Of a stretch of DNA of 64,000 nt, positions 45,500-57,662 are shown piece by piece (position 1 is the first letter of the stretch; each line of letters begins with the position of its first letter). Made by a program: the position numbers and the translations under genes. The notes under the pieces were generated by a model. The model was given only the letters and a program-made list of their open reading frames with translations. It searched no databases and was not told the DNA's origin. The DNA is taken from positions 26,929,312-26,993,311 of the forward strand of contig CM063113.1 in NCBI GenBank assembly GCA_031841125.1. Direction: 5' to 3'. This stretch comes from Acanthococcus lagerstroemiae (taxonomy: Eukaryota; Arthropoda; Insecta; Hemiptera; Eriococcidae).

Positions 45500-47540
45500 C
45501 ACATGTCACGAGGGTACTTGTGTTTGTCAGTGTTCTTCTGAACTTGAGATTAAAACCGGGCAAATTTTACAATGACCGAGTTATATACCCCTTTAGCAAT
45601 AGCTGTGACGAATTAGGAACGTGTAGTTACTTCCCTGGATTGAGAGCCTCTATTTACCTATATCTGACAGTCACCCAGAAAATCAAATTTTTAGTTAGAT
45701 TTAGATGTTGTTCTGCCTGAGTTGTGGTGTGAATCATCTGTGACCATTTTATAGTTACTAGTACATTTAAGATTTTTCCAGTTTGATTACTGGATGTCCC
45801 TATACAAGTAGGCGTTAACTGGTATAGCTATACCTAGTTTTCGTTAGCCCAAATCACAGACATTTAAGTATTTTCTTCTATATTAATTTAAAAATCAATC
45901 ATTGCACATGTACTCATATTTATGCATGATCATCTGTGTTGTTTTGTTCGATGCATTCAGTGCTCAAAGGGCGCGTGAAATGTAGAGTGGGATGGTATAT
46001 CATAAATATCCTATGACAGTTTTGAATTCAAATTCTCTGCGGATTTACTGGTCAGCACCAGTGCCTATATTCATCTGTCTGTCGGGTATCTGCTGGAATA
46101 GAAATATCAAATTCCTCAACGTTTGCTCAACTTGACTTGAGAACAACTTTCTGAATAATATTCGACTATCTTTGTGCACACCTTGAGAACATATGAATGA
46201 TGGAGAAGGGTTATTTGGATATCCAAAGTATAAGGTTACATTTATAACTAGAGCTCTTCCTCATTTCTTCTCTCATTTCAGAATTTTTGGTCGATTCAGA
46301 TGCACTACGAACAAAAGTACAACACGTGTTTTAAATTTTCCCTTTGCTGCGCACCAGCGCTTGGTTTTTTGAAGAGCTTATCGGTTTCAGAATTGGTAGT
46401 CGTGTTCTCTGGTGTACGAATTAGGCCTTCCTGATAATGAATATTGGAAAACCATTTTTTTCCCTCTCACATTTTCGTTGTAATTCTACATAATAGCATT
46501 CAGCGGTTACAGATGAGGTACTGGGTTACAGCTGTATTCAGCCATTTGAGTAAATATGTAACAAAATTTACGATCATGTTGGCTCGGTCGATCGGCAATA
46601 AATGGTCCGAGGTTGCTTTTGTGTTATAACTTTTTTTTTTTATTTTTTAATTACTCGTTAACCGCTCGTTTATTTTGTACTGTAAATCTTTTTACTCTTT
46701 CAGTTGGTGTGTTCGGCATACAGGTTGTAATTATTTCTTGTAACCCAAACGATGTTGGTGGTTTTCCTATGATGTTTTTGGCGGTTGTTGATTAAAGCAA
46801 CAGAGTTCACTGCTGATGGATGGATTAAAGATTGCTTCGAAATTCTGCGGTTTCCTCGTAGACTCGATATTGATTATGAACGATATTTAGACGTTGTACA
46901 CAGAAATTGTTTGGCAGAATTTTACTTGTTCTGTTTTGATCGGTTGACGAAACTAATCGACAGTCAATAAAAAGGTTTCGGCCCCGTTCGCGGATGCCAG
47001 TGCCAGTGCGAAATTTCTCGCGCATCGTTGGTAAATTCGTGAATTGATTAATCGTATAACAGTACCAGGCACGATGTGTATTATATACGTCTCCTCGTGT
47101 ATTTGCCGCACGTTCAAAAAGTTGATGTTCGTTTCTGCATCCAGTTTTCGCCCACGAATTTGCTAACTTGTGGAGGCGATCGGTTTTTAATGAGAACTAT
47201 ATGTAAACTGGTAGCGTGCACAACGAGCAATAAAAAGTTATGGCAAAGGTCGTTGGAACCCGAGGCGACAATTCCACGTAGACGAATGTCAAGATCAAGA
47301 AAAGTAGTAGAAGAGGAATAAGTCACGCTAAAAAAGTACAGTTAGGTTTAAGTATTACTGCTGTTTGCAGTTTGCATTTCAACAAAGATCTGACGGGCTG
47401 AGGGTCTGAACGATCAAATCCCTCACTTAGCCTATCTAGACGTATACGTTTTTATTAACGTGTGCTACCGAATTTTTCTAACTCATTGTGTTGAGATTAA
47501 CCAACTTTTCTGGAAGAATTTTCACCATTCCAGTGTTTTC
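45500..47540. other. No gene recognised
   Basis: 46280-47320 is less repetitive, and one 61-codon frame (+ 46785-46970) reads like ordinary protein sequence, but there is no recognisable domain and no good donor/acceptor pair around it. The rest is unassigned. Confidence 0.4.
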
Positions 47541-48471
47541 TCTCGAGTAGAGGAGGACGTAGGGGTGATCGTAATGTTCACTTGAAAATTTTCAAAACGC
47601 TTCAAGACTTGTTCAAGGCTCTTTACCATTCTTCCAAATTTGTTCAAGACTCTTTACATTGTTCCGGACACATTATTCGTCACGGTACTTTCAAACTCGA
47701 TCGAGACTCTTTAAGACTATTATATTCTTGTTCAAGATTCGCAAAAGATTCTAAACCCGTCTCAGACTTGTTTAAGGCACTTCAACCCTTTTCCACGTGC
47801 GCTTACCTTCCTCACAACTAGCTAAAAGGCTTGTGCTCCCAAATCCTTCCTACTCACTGGATTAAGACTGGGTAACAATATTTGAAATATCATCACCATT
47901 TAATTATCTTCTCTTAGAAGAGAAGAGGGCCGAAACTCATTTAATGGTCACTTGAGGAGTATCAAAATTATCTCAGACAGACTGTAAACGACTCTTCCAA
48001 ATTCATTCAAGACTCTCGCTTACATAAACACATTAATGACTCTTTTACGAAACGCTCACTTCATCAAGATTATTAATTTAAGACATTCCCGTTTAAGACT
48101 CGTGCAGCATTCTAAAACTGTCTCAGATTGGCTTCAGGCTCTAGAACACGTTTTCATACGCACTTACCTTACACAAGTATAGCTAAAAAGTTTTCGCTCC
48201 CAATTCTTCCAACACAGAATTCACACCAGACAACCATTTTTAAAACATTTCCACCACTCAGTTATCTGCTTTCGGGTAAGGGGAGAGTAGAAGGAAGCTC
48301 ATGAGACTAGTCAAGACTTTTCAGTATTTATTCGAGAACCTTTAAAATTTCTCTAGACTTGTTCATAACTCTTCACGACTCTCTCGAATTCGTTTAAAAC
48401 TCACTCAAATTGTTCCAAACAGGTTGATGATTCCTCACGATACTCCCAGACTTGAGCAAAACTCTTTAAGA

Positions 48472-48967
48472 CAGTGGTCCGCCACCGGGGTGCCGTGAGC
48501 TCCGTCCGGGGTTGTCGCAAGATTTTGAAATCTGAATTATTTTGTTTAATTTTGTGTAGAAAAGCAATCGACATTCTTCTCCAATTGTCAACTTCATGGA
48601 TATGCGAACATGGATTTTCAACGCTTGCGATGATGAAAAAAAAAAAAAAAAAAAGGCGATACAGGGCAGCACTTTGAAGGACAACATGAGGGGTTGCCTT
48701 TCTCAACTTTCTGCTAGAATCTTAGAGCTCTGCACAAAACATTAACGACAAATTTCCGATGAATTTGAATTACCATTCAAGGAAAATACTACTGTACCTC
48801 CTAACCACCGAATACATTTCTTTCTGTTCATTGAAAATTTGTCCTTATTCCGAACTTATATTATACTTACTGTAAATATAAAATCGTGTGTTTGTATGGT
48901 GGGATGCTGCAGGGTGAGGGCATCATGAAAAGGGGTGTCGTGATTCCCAGAAGGTTGCGGACCACTG
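48472..48967 (+). mobile_element. hAT element with transposase remnant, inserted in satellite
   Basis: Inverted ends CAGTGGTCCGCCACC and GGTTGCGGACCACTG bound 496 bp. Flanks CTTTAAGA (48464-48471) and CTCTCAGA (48968-48975) match 6 of 8. Inside is a piece of transposase, so this is an internally deleted copy of an autonomous hAT. Confidence 0.88.
48570..48722 (+). pseudogene. hAT transposase C-terminal dimerisation region, remnant
   Basis: The frame at 48570-48638 encodes 'LQLSTSWICEHGFSTLAMMK', matching the C-terminal signature of hAT-superfamily transposases (usually a STTYLCE.GFS-like motif followed by K.KKRNRL). A run of about 20 A follows. The next residues, RRYRAAL, then shift frame at about 48678, after which 'LKDNMRGCLSQL' can be read, as expected for the helix that follows. 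The catalytic DDE core and BED zinc finger are absent. Not functional. Confidence 0.8.
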
Positions 48968-49664
48968 CTCTCAGACTTATATTCTTGTTCAAGACTCGTG
49001 CAGGATTCTAAATCCGTCTCAAACTTGTTAAGGCACTTCAACAGTTTTCCATATGCGCTTACTTTTCTCACAACAAGCTACAAAGCTTGTGCTACCAAAT
49101 TCTTCCAACTTACTGAATTCAGACCAAGCAACAATATTTGAAACAGCTAATTATCTTCTCTTGGGAGAGGAGACGGCCGAAACTCAAACTAGCTGAGACT
49201 CTTCAATGCTCACTGGAGAAGTTTCTAAATTCTCTTAGACTCTTTAACGACACTTTTCCAGTTCGTTCAAGACTATCTAAAATACATTAATGACTTTTTA
49301 TGATACTCTCAGCCTTAATCAAGACTGTCCCAAGACTTTTCAGTATAAGACACATGCAAGATGCTAAAACTGTCTCAGATTGCTCGAATCTGTTTAAGAC
49401 TCGCTTAGATTGTTCCAAGCAAGTTGATGACTCTTCGCGATACTTCTACATTTGATCAAGACTCTCTAAGACTTTTATATTTTTGTTCAGGCCTCACGCA
49501 GGATTCTAAAACCGTCTCAAACTTGCTTAAGGCATTTTAACACTTTTGCACTTGCGCTGCCTTCCTCACAACCAGCTAAAAGCCGTGTCCTCCCAAATTC
49601 CTCCAACTCACTGCATTCAGAGTGGGCAACAATATTCGAAACATCTTCATCATTTTTTATTAAT

Positions 49665-49670
<6 letters not shown>

Positions 49671-49702
<32 letters not shown>
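49671..49702 (+). repeat. (CT)n microsatellite
   Basis: A near-pure CT run of about 30 bp followed by a C run, inside the satellite array. Confidence 0.95.
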
Positions 49703-49704
<2 letters not shown>

Positions 49705-51009
49705 CCCCCCAATGTGAGAGAGTGGGTGAAGGAATTTACAAATATTCATGTTTACTGGTAGGTATTGTATGGATATCATTTGTTAGGTTGTGAAGGAGGT
49801 CACTGTCTCGACTTCAATTCATTCAAGAACGTCGTAGAATTCGATAAGATTTCACTAGATTTTTCTGAATACTTCCTGAAATGTATTTAGACCTCTCAAG
49901 AATGTTAAAACTCCGTAACATTGTGTTGAGTCTCTATACTTCTTGTGTTTAGCTCTGTTCAGGTACGTTATAACTTGTTAAAGGAAGTCTGGGAGTCGGA
50001 GAAATGCGAAGCATTTTCATTTTGGATGAAGCATCGAGAATAAGAAATTAGTTAAAGTAATTGATAGCTCGGTGATCACTCGACACCGAGTATGATCCAG
50101 TGATCCTCAGTCGTATAATGAAGTACACTCATTTTCAAATGATATTTTTTTAAGTGGTTACGTACACAAACTCGATTGTACTAGCCGACGACATTCGCCC
50201 ACTCGTGTAATTAACTTGATGTACGAATTTAGTTGAACTATGAATCATATCTCTGAATCCGGATATCCTCTGTTATAAATCGGTACCTCAGTAATGAAAT
50301 TTACCCATTCTTCGCGAATTTTCTGATCGTGCACGAGCTACGTAATTAAAATTTTACGCTTCTCGGAATGGCAGAGTGCAATCGAAGATTTATTTCGAGC
50401 AGTAAATTACATTATTGACTATCATAGTTCTTATCGACACTGATTATGTGAAAATATTGGTGAAAATGCTTCTTCTGTGAGATTATTTTTAATCGTTTAA
50501 ATAGATTTGACACGAAAAACCTTCAAGCTGATGGGAGTGTTGCATACCATTTCTCCATAAAGGTTCTGGTAGAAACACAATCCAATTAAATAAAAATATG
50601 TTGCATTGCCTAGCGTATACCTTGCAGGAAGCAGCTACAGAACACTTGGGATGTTTTAAGGAGTTACCTTTTGGCTGTTAGGGTTCAGAATCTGCTTGGT
50701 ATCTTTCATCCCACTGAAATTCTTTCAAGTCTAATTCAGACAATGACAACGTTTTTTCGGTCTTCCAAGACTTATTCAGACACGCGGGACTTCTTAGGAC
50801 TCATTTACATAGTGTGAAGAGTTGTTAGAACTCAGGCTTTTCAAACGCATGAAAGTTCATTTAGACCCTTTTCAAGACTCATCAGAATTCTTGGAGACTA
50901 TCAACATTCTATGAGACTTATTCGGGCTCATTCAAGCTGTCAGTTGTCATTCTGACTCCGTCGAGACGTATTTAACATTCATTCAGACTTTCTCAGGATG
51001 ATATAAAAC

Positions 51010-51500
51010 GCATTCAGAATGAGTAGACGAAGATATATTGGGACTTGATGTCTTCTCCTGAGGTTCCCTCACATTTTCTCGTCCAGTCGAATTATAGTTA
51101 AACGTGAACATAATCTCTAGTTGAAATTTGTTCGTATTATTCATCGGAATGGGCCTCCAAATACCAGACGAAAAGTCTCCGTCTGTCAGACTATCGTGAA
51201 TCCCAACTGTAGTGCCAGGTTCCCATAATCAGTTCTCGTATTTTTCTTGAAAACTAAACATCTTAAGGTGATAATAGTTGAATGATAAAATGTTGTAATT
51301 GGAATTACTGGCAAAGTAATACCACATAAGGTCTGTTTCTTCAATCGTAGCCCTAAAACGGGGGGAAACAGACCTTGCATACTAACAAACATGAACACCA
51401 CCAACCTTATGGCAGAAAACATAGAATTTTTGACATTTTTTGTTATCTCATCGAGACTTTAGCGAACAAAAGTGATGCAAATCACGCCCGTTCCTGCACG
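51010..51500. other. No gene recognised
   Basis: A 78-codon reverse ORF (51186-51422) has no recognised domain. Nothing else was identified. Confidence 0.45.
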
Positions 51501-52470
51501 TTCTCATCTACCCATCTCTGAAATTTTTTCTCCCCTCCCCCTCCCCACTCATTGACACAGCTCTCTGAAATTGTGCGACTCTGTGTTTTTCTGCATCGTA
51601 TAAATCGACTGGAAGATGGGTTTCCAGGTCACAGAACCCGATTTTGGGTATTGATTTCCCTGTAAATCCAAAACTGTGGTACCCGGAAGGGCTTGCGGTG
51701 TAAAATTTTTGTGAAATTCAGTATGGACGTAATTTTGTAAGTTTAAAAGGTCTCTGAGTTCACTTTTAAGAAGAATTTGGCCCTAATGAGCGAATTGTTA
51801 TACTTGAAAGGGGGCGGAGGCTCAAAATGTTCACGAAATGCCGTACGGATGTTGTTTCACGTAGGTTATGAAATCACATTGGTTTTACCGTACCTTGAGA
51901 ATTGTGGTATCTAGGAGTTCGGAAGAAGGGTCACGAGTTGAAGTCATGAATAAACTCGATGTGGGTATTATTTCATTGGCTCTCAAAGTTGCTGGACTCA
52001 ATCTCGGTATTGATTGGACGCAACTTTGAGAATAGAGATAACTGAAGGGGGCGTGGGGCTGAAATGGAAAAATATGAAAAACACTATATGGATGTCATTT
52101 TGAAAATTCTCAGGTACATTAAGCTCATTTTTGTTGTTAGATTGACCTTAACTTGCAAATATTGGAACTACGGGAGGGGCTGATGTTCAGAATACCTTGA
52201 AATACAGTATGGGTATCTAATTATAGGTTTTCAGCCTCGCAGAACCCAATACTGATATCCATGTGACTGAATTGTGAGAATTAAAACTCCTGGGGGAAGA
52301 GTGTTACGTTTCGGAAATCCTGGCAGTGACACTCATATTATATTTATGAATTACCCCATTTCAACCTCGCTGCCACTTCCAAGTGCCTTAGTTCTTAAAA
52401 CTGATTAAAACTGATATGATTAAATTCAGAAACTTTGGCTACCCCTTTCCCCGATGTTGGGCTATAGGTG
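51500..52470 (-). repeat. ~110-bp satellite of the compound repeat, reverse orientation
   Basis: 'ctctcaaagttgctggactc', 'gaactcaatctcggtattga' and similar words at about 100-115-bp steps are reverse complements of the gaattcagcaacctcgaa units at 31080-31740. The start, with C-rich 'tcccctccccctcccc', resembles the other copies. Confidence 0.55.
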
Positions 52471-52552
52471 AAGAAATACAGCTTATGTGGTATCATTTTG
52501 TCGGTAATTTTAAGTAAAACATTTTACCACTGTGTTATTATTGCCCTAAGGT

Positions 52553-52751
52553 GTGAGGTCTGGCTGGTCTCGGAATCTGGAGGTCTCGGGCTCGAGTCCA
52601 CGTTGCAACTCGCTACATTTCGACCTAGGTCGGTTTTTCGGCAAGAAGCGAAGAGGGCTAAGACAGCCCTAACCGCCTCCTCGACGTCTCTGAGGTAATG
52701 CTCGAAAGGGCAGATTCCAGAGCTCGGGTTGAGAATAAAATTGGAGAAGGA
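52553..52751 (+). mobile_element. tRNA-derived SINE with 16-bp target duplication
   Basis: Flanked by a perfect direct repeat, ATTATTGCCCTAAGGT (52537-52552 and 52752-52767). The body 'gggctaagacagccctaacc' and 'gtaatgctcgaaagggcaga' matches 29880-29960. The B-box-like GGCTCGAGTCC is present, but the A-box part of the head is shortened. It is inserted by target-primed reverse transcription, so a LINE in this genome presumably supplied the enzyme. Confidence 0.9.
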
Positions 52752-52767
52752 ATTATTGCCCTAAGGT

Positions 52768-53098
52768 TGTGGCATTGTCATGGGTGGGGTCAAGGGGGCC
52801 TGGACTCCCTTACGATTTCGTCAAATTGTAGTTTTTCTAATTTTAGTGCTTCCTCTAATCCCCTCTCCCAGAATTTATGGTCAAGAGCAGACCGCTCCTT
52901 CCTTGCCTGCCTTAAGATAGGAAGTTTTGCGGGAAAATGCGGAAAACTAATTTTGGAGAGTCTTGTACTCCACTGGGCGATGGGCGTCGAGCAGGCGAAA
53001 ATTTTATATCTGTTATCTAGTGACACATTTAAGGGAATAATAATAAAAGAAACATTTCATCTGAAAATTCTTGTGTTTTTGGAACGAAGTTTCTTTAC
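52768..53098. other. No gene recognised
   Basis: A 139-codon forward frame (52698-53117) overlaps the SINE end and this stretch. It has no recognised domain and begins inside the SINE, so I treat it as chance. Confidence 0.45.
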
Positions 53099-53292
53099 GC
53101 AGGTGCAGGATGGATAGTTAATGTAGAAAAAGTGAAACGAACACGAACGCGAAAACATGCAACGGAAGCGATGTAGTAACGCTCCACCCCCATTTAGTGA
53201 GATAGATACTAGATAGCGCATATGTGAATCCAGAGTGCTTCCCTTCCATACCTCCGGTAACAGTTTTCTGTCAGATAACATTCAGTACACGC

Positions 53293-53632
53293 ACCTACTG
53301 TCTGATGTAGCAACTCACACGGTACGAAAGAAGCTTCGCTTCTGTCGGGTATTCTCCGACATCTCACTTTTCTTTTTCTTTCTTTTCTTCTTAACCTAAT
53401 TTGACTACACTGTTAAAGACCATTTATTTTTTGAAGAAAGGATGCACAAAATAATACCATTATAATCTTCAATGGTGGAATACAATTGTGCCAACCATAC
53501 AAATACCCCCCCCCCCCAAAAAAAAAAAAAAAAACAAAAACAAAAACAACCAAATGCAAAGTGCATGAGGTGTCGGGGACACCCGATAGAAGCGAAGCTT
53601 CTTTTGCACTATGTGAGTTGCTACATGTAGGT
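53293..53632. mobile_element. Foldback/MITE nested inside, GTAGCAACTCACA arms
   Basis: The left arm with 'atgtagcaactcacac', 'aaagaagcttcgcttct' and 'gtcgggtattctccgacat' is inverted in the right arm ('agaagcgaagcttctttt', 'gtgagttgctacatgtaggt'). Arms of about 65 bp. The centre includes a C-run/A-run junction (53506-53534). Confidence 0.85.
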
Positions 53633-53655
53633 ACTAAATGTTACGTGTAGCACCC

Positions 53656-54066
53656 GTTGATGTTAAACGGATATCCGGATCCGGATAAAATCCGGATATT
53701 TTTGTCGAAAATTCCGCTCTGGATCTTTTTTTCTTGCTCCGGTGAAAAATTCGGATCTCAAAGATTCGCTCCGGAGCTACGTTGTTAACTGAGCATAGTG
53801 AACATTTCGCTTTGCATCGCCATTCGGGCCGGGTATATTGTAGTATCGCTAGTGTCGAAACTACGTTCTCACCACTACACTAACCACTTCGGCTGTTCCG
53901 ACTGATTGGCTGAAGACTGATGCGCTGATGGTTGAATGGTCAAGATAATAACCCCAACACGGAAACCCTAGATAAAAACCTCTTTCTGAAAGAGCACCGG
54001 TTTTATCCGGAGCTCCGCCCAGCCTTTCGTTCCGGATCTCAAAAAATCCGCTTCGTTAACATCACC
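53656..54066. mobile_element. TIR element rich in ATCCGGAT words
   Basis: 'gttgatgttaaacggat' at the left and 'atccgcttcgttaacatcac' at the right are imperfect inverted ends. Both subterminal regions carry multiple 'atccggat' and 'ggatctcaaa' words, as in elements with clustered transposase-binding motifs. It lies between two other elements within the outer foldback. Confidence 0.7.
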
Positions 54067-54072
54067 AGTTGC

Positions 54073-54221
54073 CAGGGGCGGCAACTTTTCTGTGTAGCGT
54101 ATATAGCAGATGCTACACATGGGAAGATTTTGCTACACATGAGATTTTCAAAACTTGTTTTTTCCAATATTTTTTTTTTTTGTTATGCTACACATGAGGA
54201 AAATCTAGGTTGTCGCCCCTG
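54073..54221. mobile_element. Small hAT MITE with target duplication
   Basis: Ends CAGGGGCGGCAAC and GTTGTCGCCCCTG are inverted. Flanks CCAGTTGC (54065-54072) and TCAGTTGC (54222-54229) match 7 of 8. The interior repeats 'gctacacatg' three times. Confidence 0.92.
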
Positions 54222-54429
54222 TCAGTTGCCTGACAGAAATCTATTGACGGAGGTGTGGAGGAGAAGCGGTTTGGTTTTCGCATACGCCCTCTCTCTCACT
54301 CTGTTTCTCTGTTTCGCTCTCTGCCTCACTAAATGTGGACGATTGAATCACTTCCGTTGCTTGTTTTCACGTTCGTGTTCGTTCCATTTTTTCTACTTCA
54401 ACCATCCATCCAGAACCTGTGTTACGAAA

Positions 54430-57400
54430 TCTCGCTTCAAACATTTCTGTTGAATCGAATTGATAAAACAGGGTTATGTGTTGCATATTCCTAACGTTCA
54501 CCAAATCGTTTTCCAATTTTTCAAATTCGACAGAAATGCTCTGTTGACCAGCAGTACGACCAAAGTCTTCTGCAATTTATTCATCAAGATTCGAAAAAAG
54601 CCCTTCCAAGAGAATATTTTTGGAATTCTGTATCCTAGCTCCTATATTGTGCCGGTTAGACAACACATCATATCTACGTGTAATATGGGTTGTACCACTA
54701 CCAAGCAGGTACTCTGAGATAATGGCGAAACACCCTGAGAGGGACTGTAGGAGACAGTATAAACATGTAAGCCGTGCAGGATATGGTGTTTCGGCGTGAA
54801 TTTCTTGAATTGATATATTTTGCCCGTCTATTTAGTGGATCCGACGGAACCGTGACACTGTTATTTGACGTTCAGTTGATTCCTTTCTGCATAGAAACAT
54901 GCAAAGTCAACTGGTTGATGTTCACGGGTTCTTCGCGATCCCGGCAGCTGAATTCCAATCCGTAACCCATGTCGCTTCTTACGTTGCCTGCTGAAGAATG
55001 GATCAACAGGATAGTGCTCGTCTTCAATCGCTTACTGCCCCTGTTGCCCCAACAAAAAAACAAAACCCATCCCTGTTCGCGAAGTTCATCGAATCATGAA
55101 AGTGAACATATTTCACTCGCAACCTTCAAAAAAGGTTCGTGTTGAATTATTTCCCCGTAAACAAGTAGCACGCCATACCGAATTCCGTGCCTCTATTCCA
55201 AATGTCGACCCAATCCATTCGGCGCTAATTTTATTGTAATTTGTTGCCAAGTATTACGAAGTTACCAGCTATACTGCACGAACAGGACGGAACGGGGCAG
55301 AACAGAACCCGAACAGTTCTCGAGCGTCTCGTCCTGGGGTAGCGACAGCCATCCAAGGATACGGCTCGTTGAGCACGGAAAAGACTGAGTGCAGTTTGCA
55401 CGGTAAGAGGGCTCGTGAGTAAAAGAGCGAGAGTGAAAGAGAAAGAGTGACTAGAAAGCGAACAATGTGAAAGCTGCGATGGGAATATACATATCGATTC
55501 CCCTTGCCTCAGCTTGGCATGGCACGGCTTAGCTTGAACTTTAATATGCGCATGAATGTATCCGGCCTTTTCGCCGTCTCTGTCTGGCAGGTTGCTGGTT
55601 CGACTAGAGACGAATTTGGCGCCTCTTTTATGCCCTCCCCCTGCCCCGGCCACGGTCCCTTCGCGGGCTAGTCACGAAAAACATATTCTCTGTTTACAAA
55701 ATGTTATTACAAGCGTAGCGTCGTAATTAGCCGCGCGTGATTTTGGAATTCAATAAGCTCGAAGATTTTTCATTATTTTCCGGTGCTCGAAGAAGGTGCG
55801 ATCCGGTATCCGGTTTTGGTTTCGCCCGCGATGTACGAATTCAACGCATGGCCGGTGTACGTAGGCAGGATGTTCGTGCAGAAGGCAACGTATGAATGTA
55901 ATTTTTATGTTATTATATGCGGCCAAGTACGCTGGAAGTGGCTTTGCCAGAGCAGGAGCTGGCACTGGCAAAGTCGGAGTATGTTGAATAGAGAGGATAC
56001 GATCGAGAGGATCAGAGCCTCCATTTCTCGTTCTCATAAGACCATCTCACTTCGACCACAATATGGCACATTTTGCCTTGGATGTCCTCTATTTAGACTA
56101 AACTGGCTGGGAATGTATCGTGGTATGCTTTATGAAACCGTTTGTCAAAATATTAATTCAGACCCGAGTTTTCGGGATTTTTCAAACAGAGCTACTTTCA
56201 AAATATGCGATTGATTTTTCGTTAATTTTTGCAATAAAAACTGCGTGGGGCCTTGTGAAGTCGCCAGAATTATTTCATAATTTTTTCAATTTTCCCCCAA
56301 GTTTCGGAAAAAGATCACATTTGAAACTTATGGTTTTCAAAATACCTCTATAATTTGCCAAATTTTTTACGTTGTTGTCGAAAGTCTGATCAGAACTTTG
56401 TCACAGATTGATGTGGGTAGAAATATAATCTTGAAATTATGCACTGAAGTAGTAAAAAGACCGCAGAGTTAAAAATTGGAATAGATGGCTGAGATATTTT
56501 GACCAATATACAGTTTCCAGCAATCTGGTGTTTCGTTTCGACAGGATTAAATAACGACCCAAAATCGGCGTTCACAGTATCCGTTGTATAAAGTATGTCA
56601 TTTTTTTTTTATTTGATTGCGAAATCTGATTGACGTTGGAAAAAAGGCGTTTTAAGAAGCAAGGTCTATTTTATTTTTGAAAAAGAGTCTGGAAAGTTTC
56701 ACCAACTTCCGACTGACAAATGAGAATATATCAAACGATGTATCGATGTAGAATTTTTATGATCGCGTACTTGGAATACCCGATCAAATTTTCAGTTCGG
56801 CTTCGATTAGGCCTTCTAAATTAGAATTGAGTCCTTGAAGTGGGCCAAACTTACTTGAGATGTACAATTAGACAAAGTATCGAAAGTGAGATGTTCTGGA
56901 ATCCTCATTCCAGCTATCGAAGCTCCAAAATACAAATTTTTTACGTGAAATGTGCCCAATGGTCACAACTCGACAATGTGTCTTAGTCTTGGAGTTAATT
57001 TTAGCTCGACTATCGGTGAATTTTATGTACATAGAGAACCGTTCTTGTAGTAATCTATGACAGAAACCATTTTTGTTTCAACCGTTGATACATCTGATAG
57101 GGTGTTTCAGCACCACCTCCTCATAGAGCTGCTGATAATGAGCCCACATTGTACGCTAGTATGATGCGTTGTCCAACCTGTGTCATACAGGGGCTGAGAT
57201 AAAATTTTATAGATGTTCTCGTGGATTCGGGTGATGAAGAAAACGCTTTTCTCAAAAGTTAATCAATCGATTCCAGCAAAATTCAGTTGCACGGCTGGCC
57301 TACTGGCATAATTTCTGTTCGAATTTGAAAAATAGTGTAACCATTCGATGAATATTAGATTCAATATGCAACACCAAACTCCAGTCTTACTGATTCGCTT

Positions 57401-57655
57401 TGACTGACATTACTGTGATTAGCTCAACTGTACTCTGCTATTGGAGGTTAAATAACATTAATTTTGGTCTATTCTTGAAAAAAATGGATGATGGTGCATT
57501 TACACTACAGTTGTCAACAAGTTGAAAATACTATGTTGGCATGCAGCAATGGTCAGCAAGTTTCCTTCTATTTGAGGAGTCACATGAATAAAATGGAGTA
57601 CAGGACAGTGAGCAGAAGTTGGTTAAATTTTCAAATCGCTCTCCTGAAAAATCGG
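54430..57655. other. No gene recognised; CpG-richer stretch at 55230-56040
   Basis: 55230-56040 is CpG-richer and open over 95-143 codons on both strands, but no frame shows a recognisable domain and the frames are mutually exclusive. I consider it non-coding or a promoter-like stretch. The rest, to 57655, is AT-rich and unassigned. Confidence 0.45.
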
Positions 57656-57662
57656 TAAAATG

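Larger units (their letters stand above)
47540..51010 (-). repeat. GAGTCTTGAA satellite, block 3, opposite orientation, with higher-order units
   Basis: 'ttcaagactc' and variants, the reverse complement of the word at 5460-9640, dominate. Longer units sit on top of this: 'cttcctcacaactagctaaa' followed by 'gcttgtgctcccaaat' recurs near 47801, 48161, 49056 and 49554. The 895-bp gap between the second and third becomes about 391 bp once the 504 bp of hAT plus duplicated target (48472-48975) is removed, close to the other spacings (360 and ~498). Confidence 0.75.
53100..54419. mobile_element. Outer foldback element, hosting nested insertions
   Basis: 53100-53275 ('caggtgcaggatgga', 'gaaacgaacacgaacgcgaa', 'gcaacggaag', 'atttagtgag') is inverted at 54233-54419 ('cctcactaaatg', 'cttccgttgc', 'gttcgtgttcgttcca', 'ccatccagaacctg'). 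Flanks ending CTTTACG (left) and starting TGTTACG (right) are similar over 7 bp. The space between is filled by three other palindromic or TIR elements. Confidence 0.75.

Noticed and set aside
52698..53117. 139-codon + strand ORF
   Set aside because: Begins inside the SINE body and reads through its target duplication, so it cannot be an old conserved gene.
53932..54453. 173-codon + strand ORF
   Set aside because: Spans three nested transposable elements, with low-complexity Phe/Cys-rich stretches from T runs.
55231..55653. 140-codon - strand ORF starting MAGAGGGHKRG
   Set aside because: CpG-rich sequence with several overlapping open frames, biased composition and no recognised domain or splice context.
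55783..56214. 143-codon + strand ORF with several Trp and Cys
   Set aside because: No recognised domain, and it overlaps a 95-codon ORF on the other strand in a stop-poor stretch.
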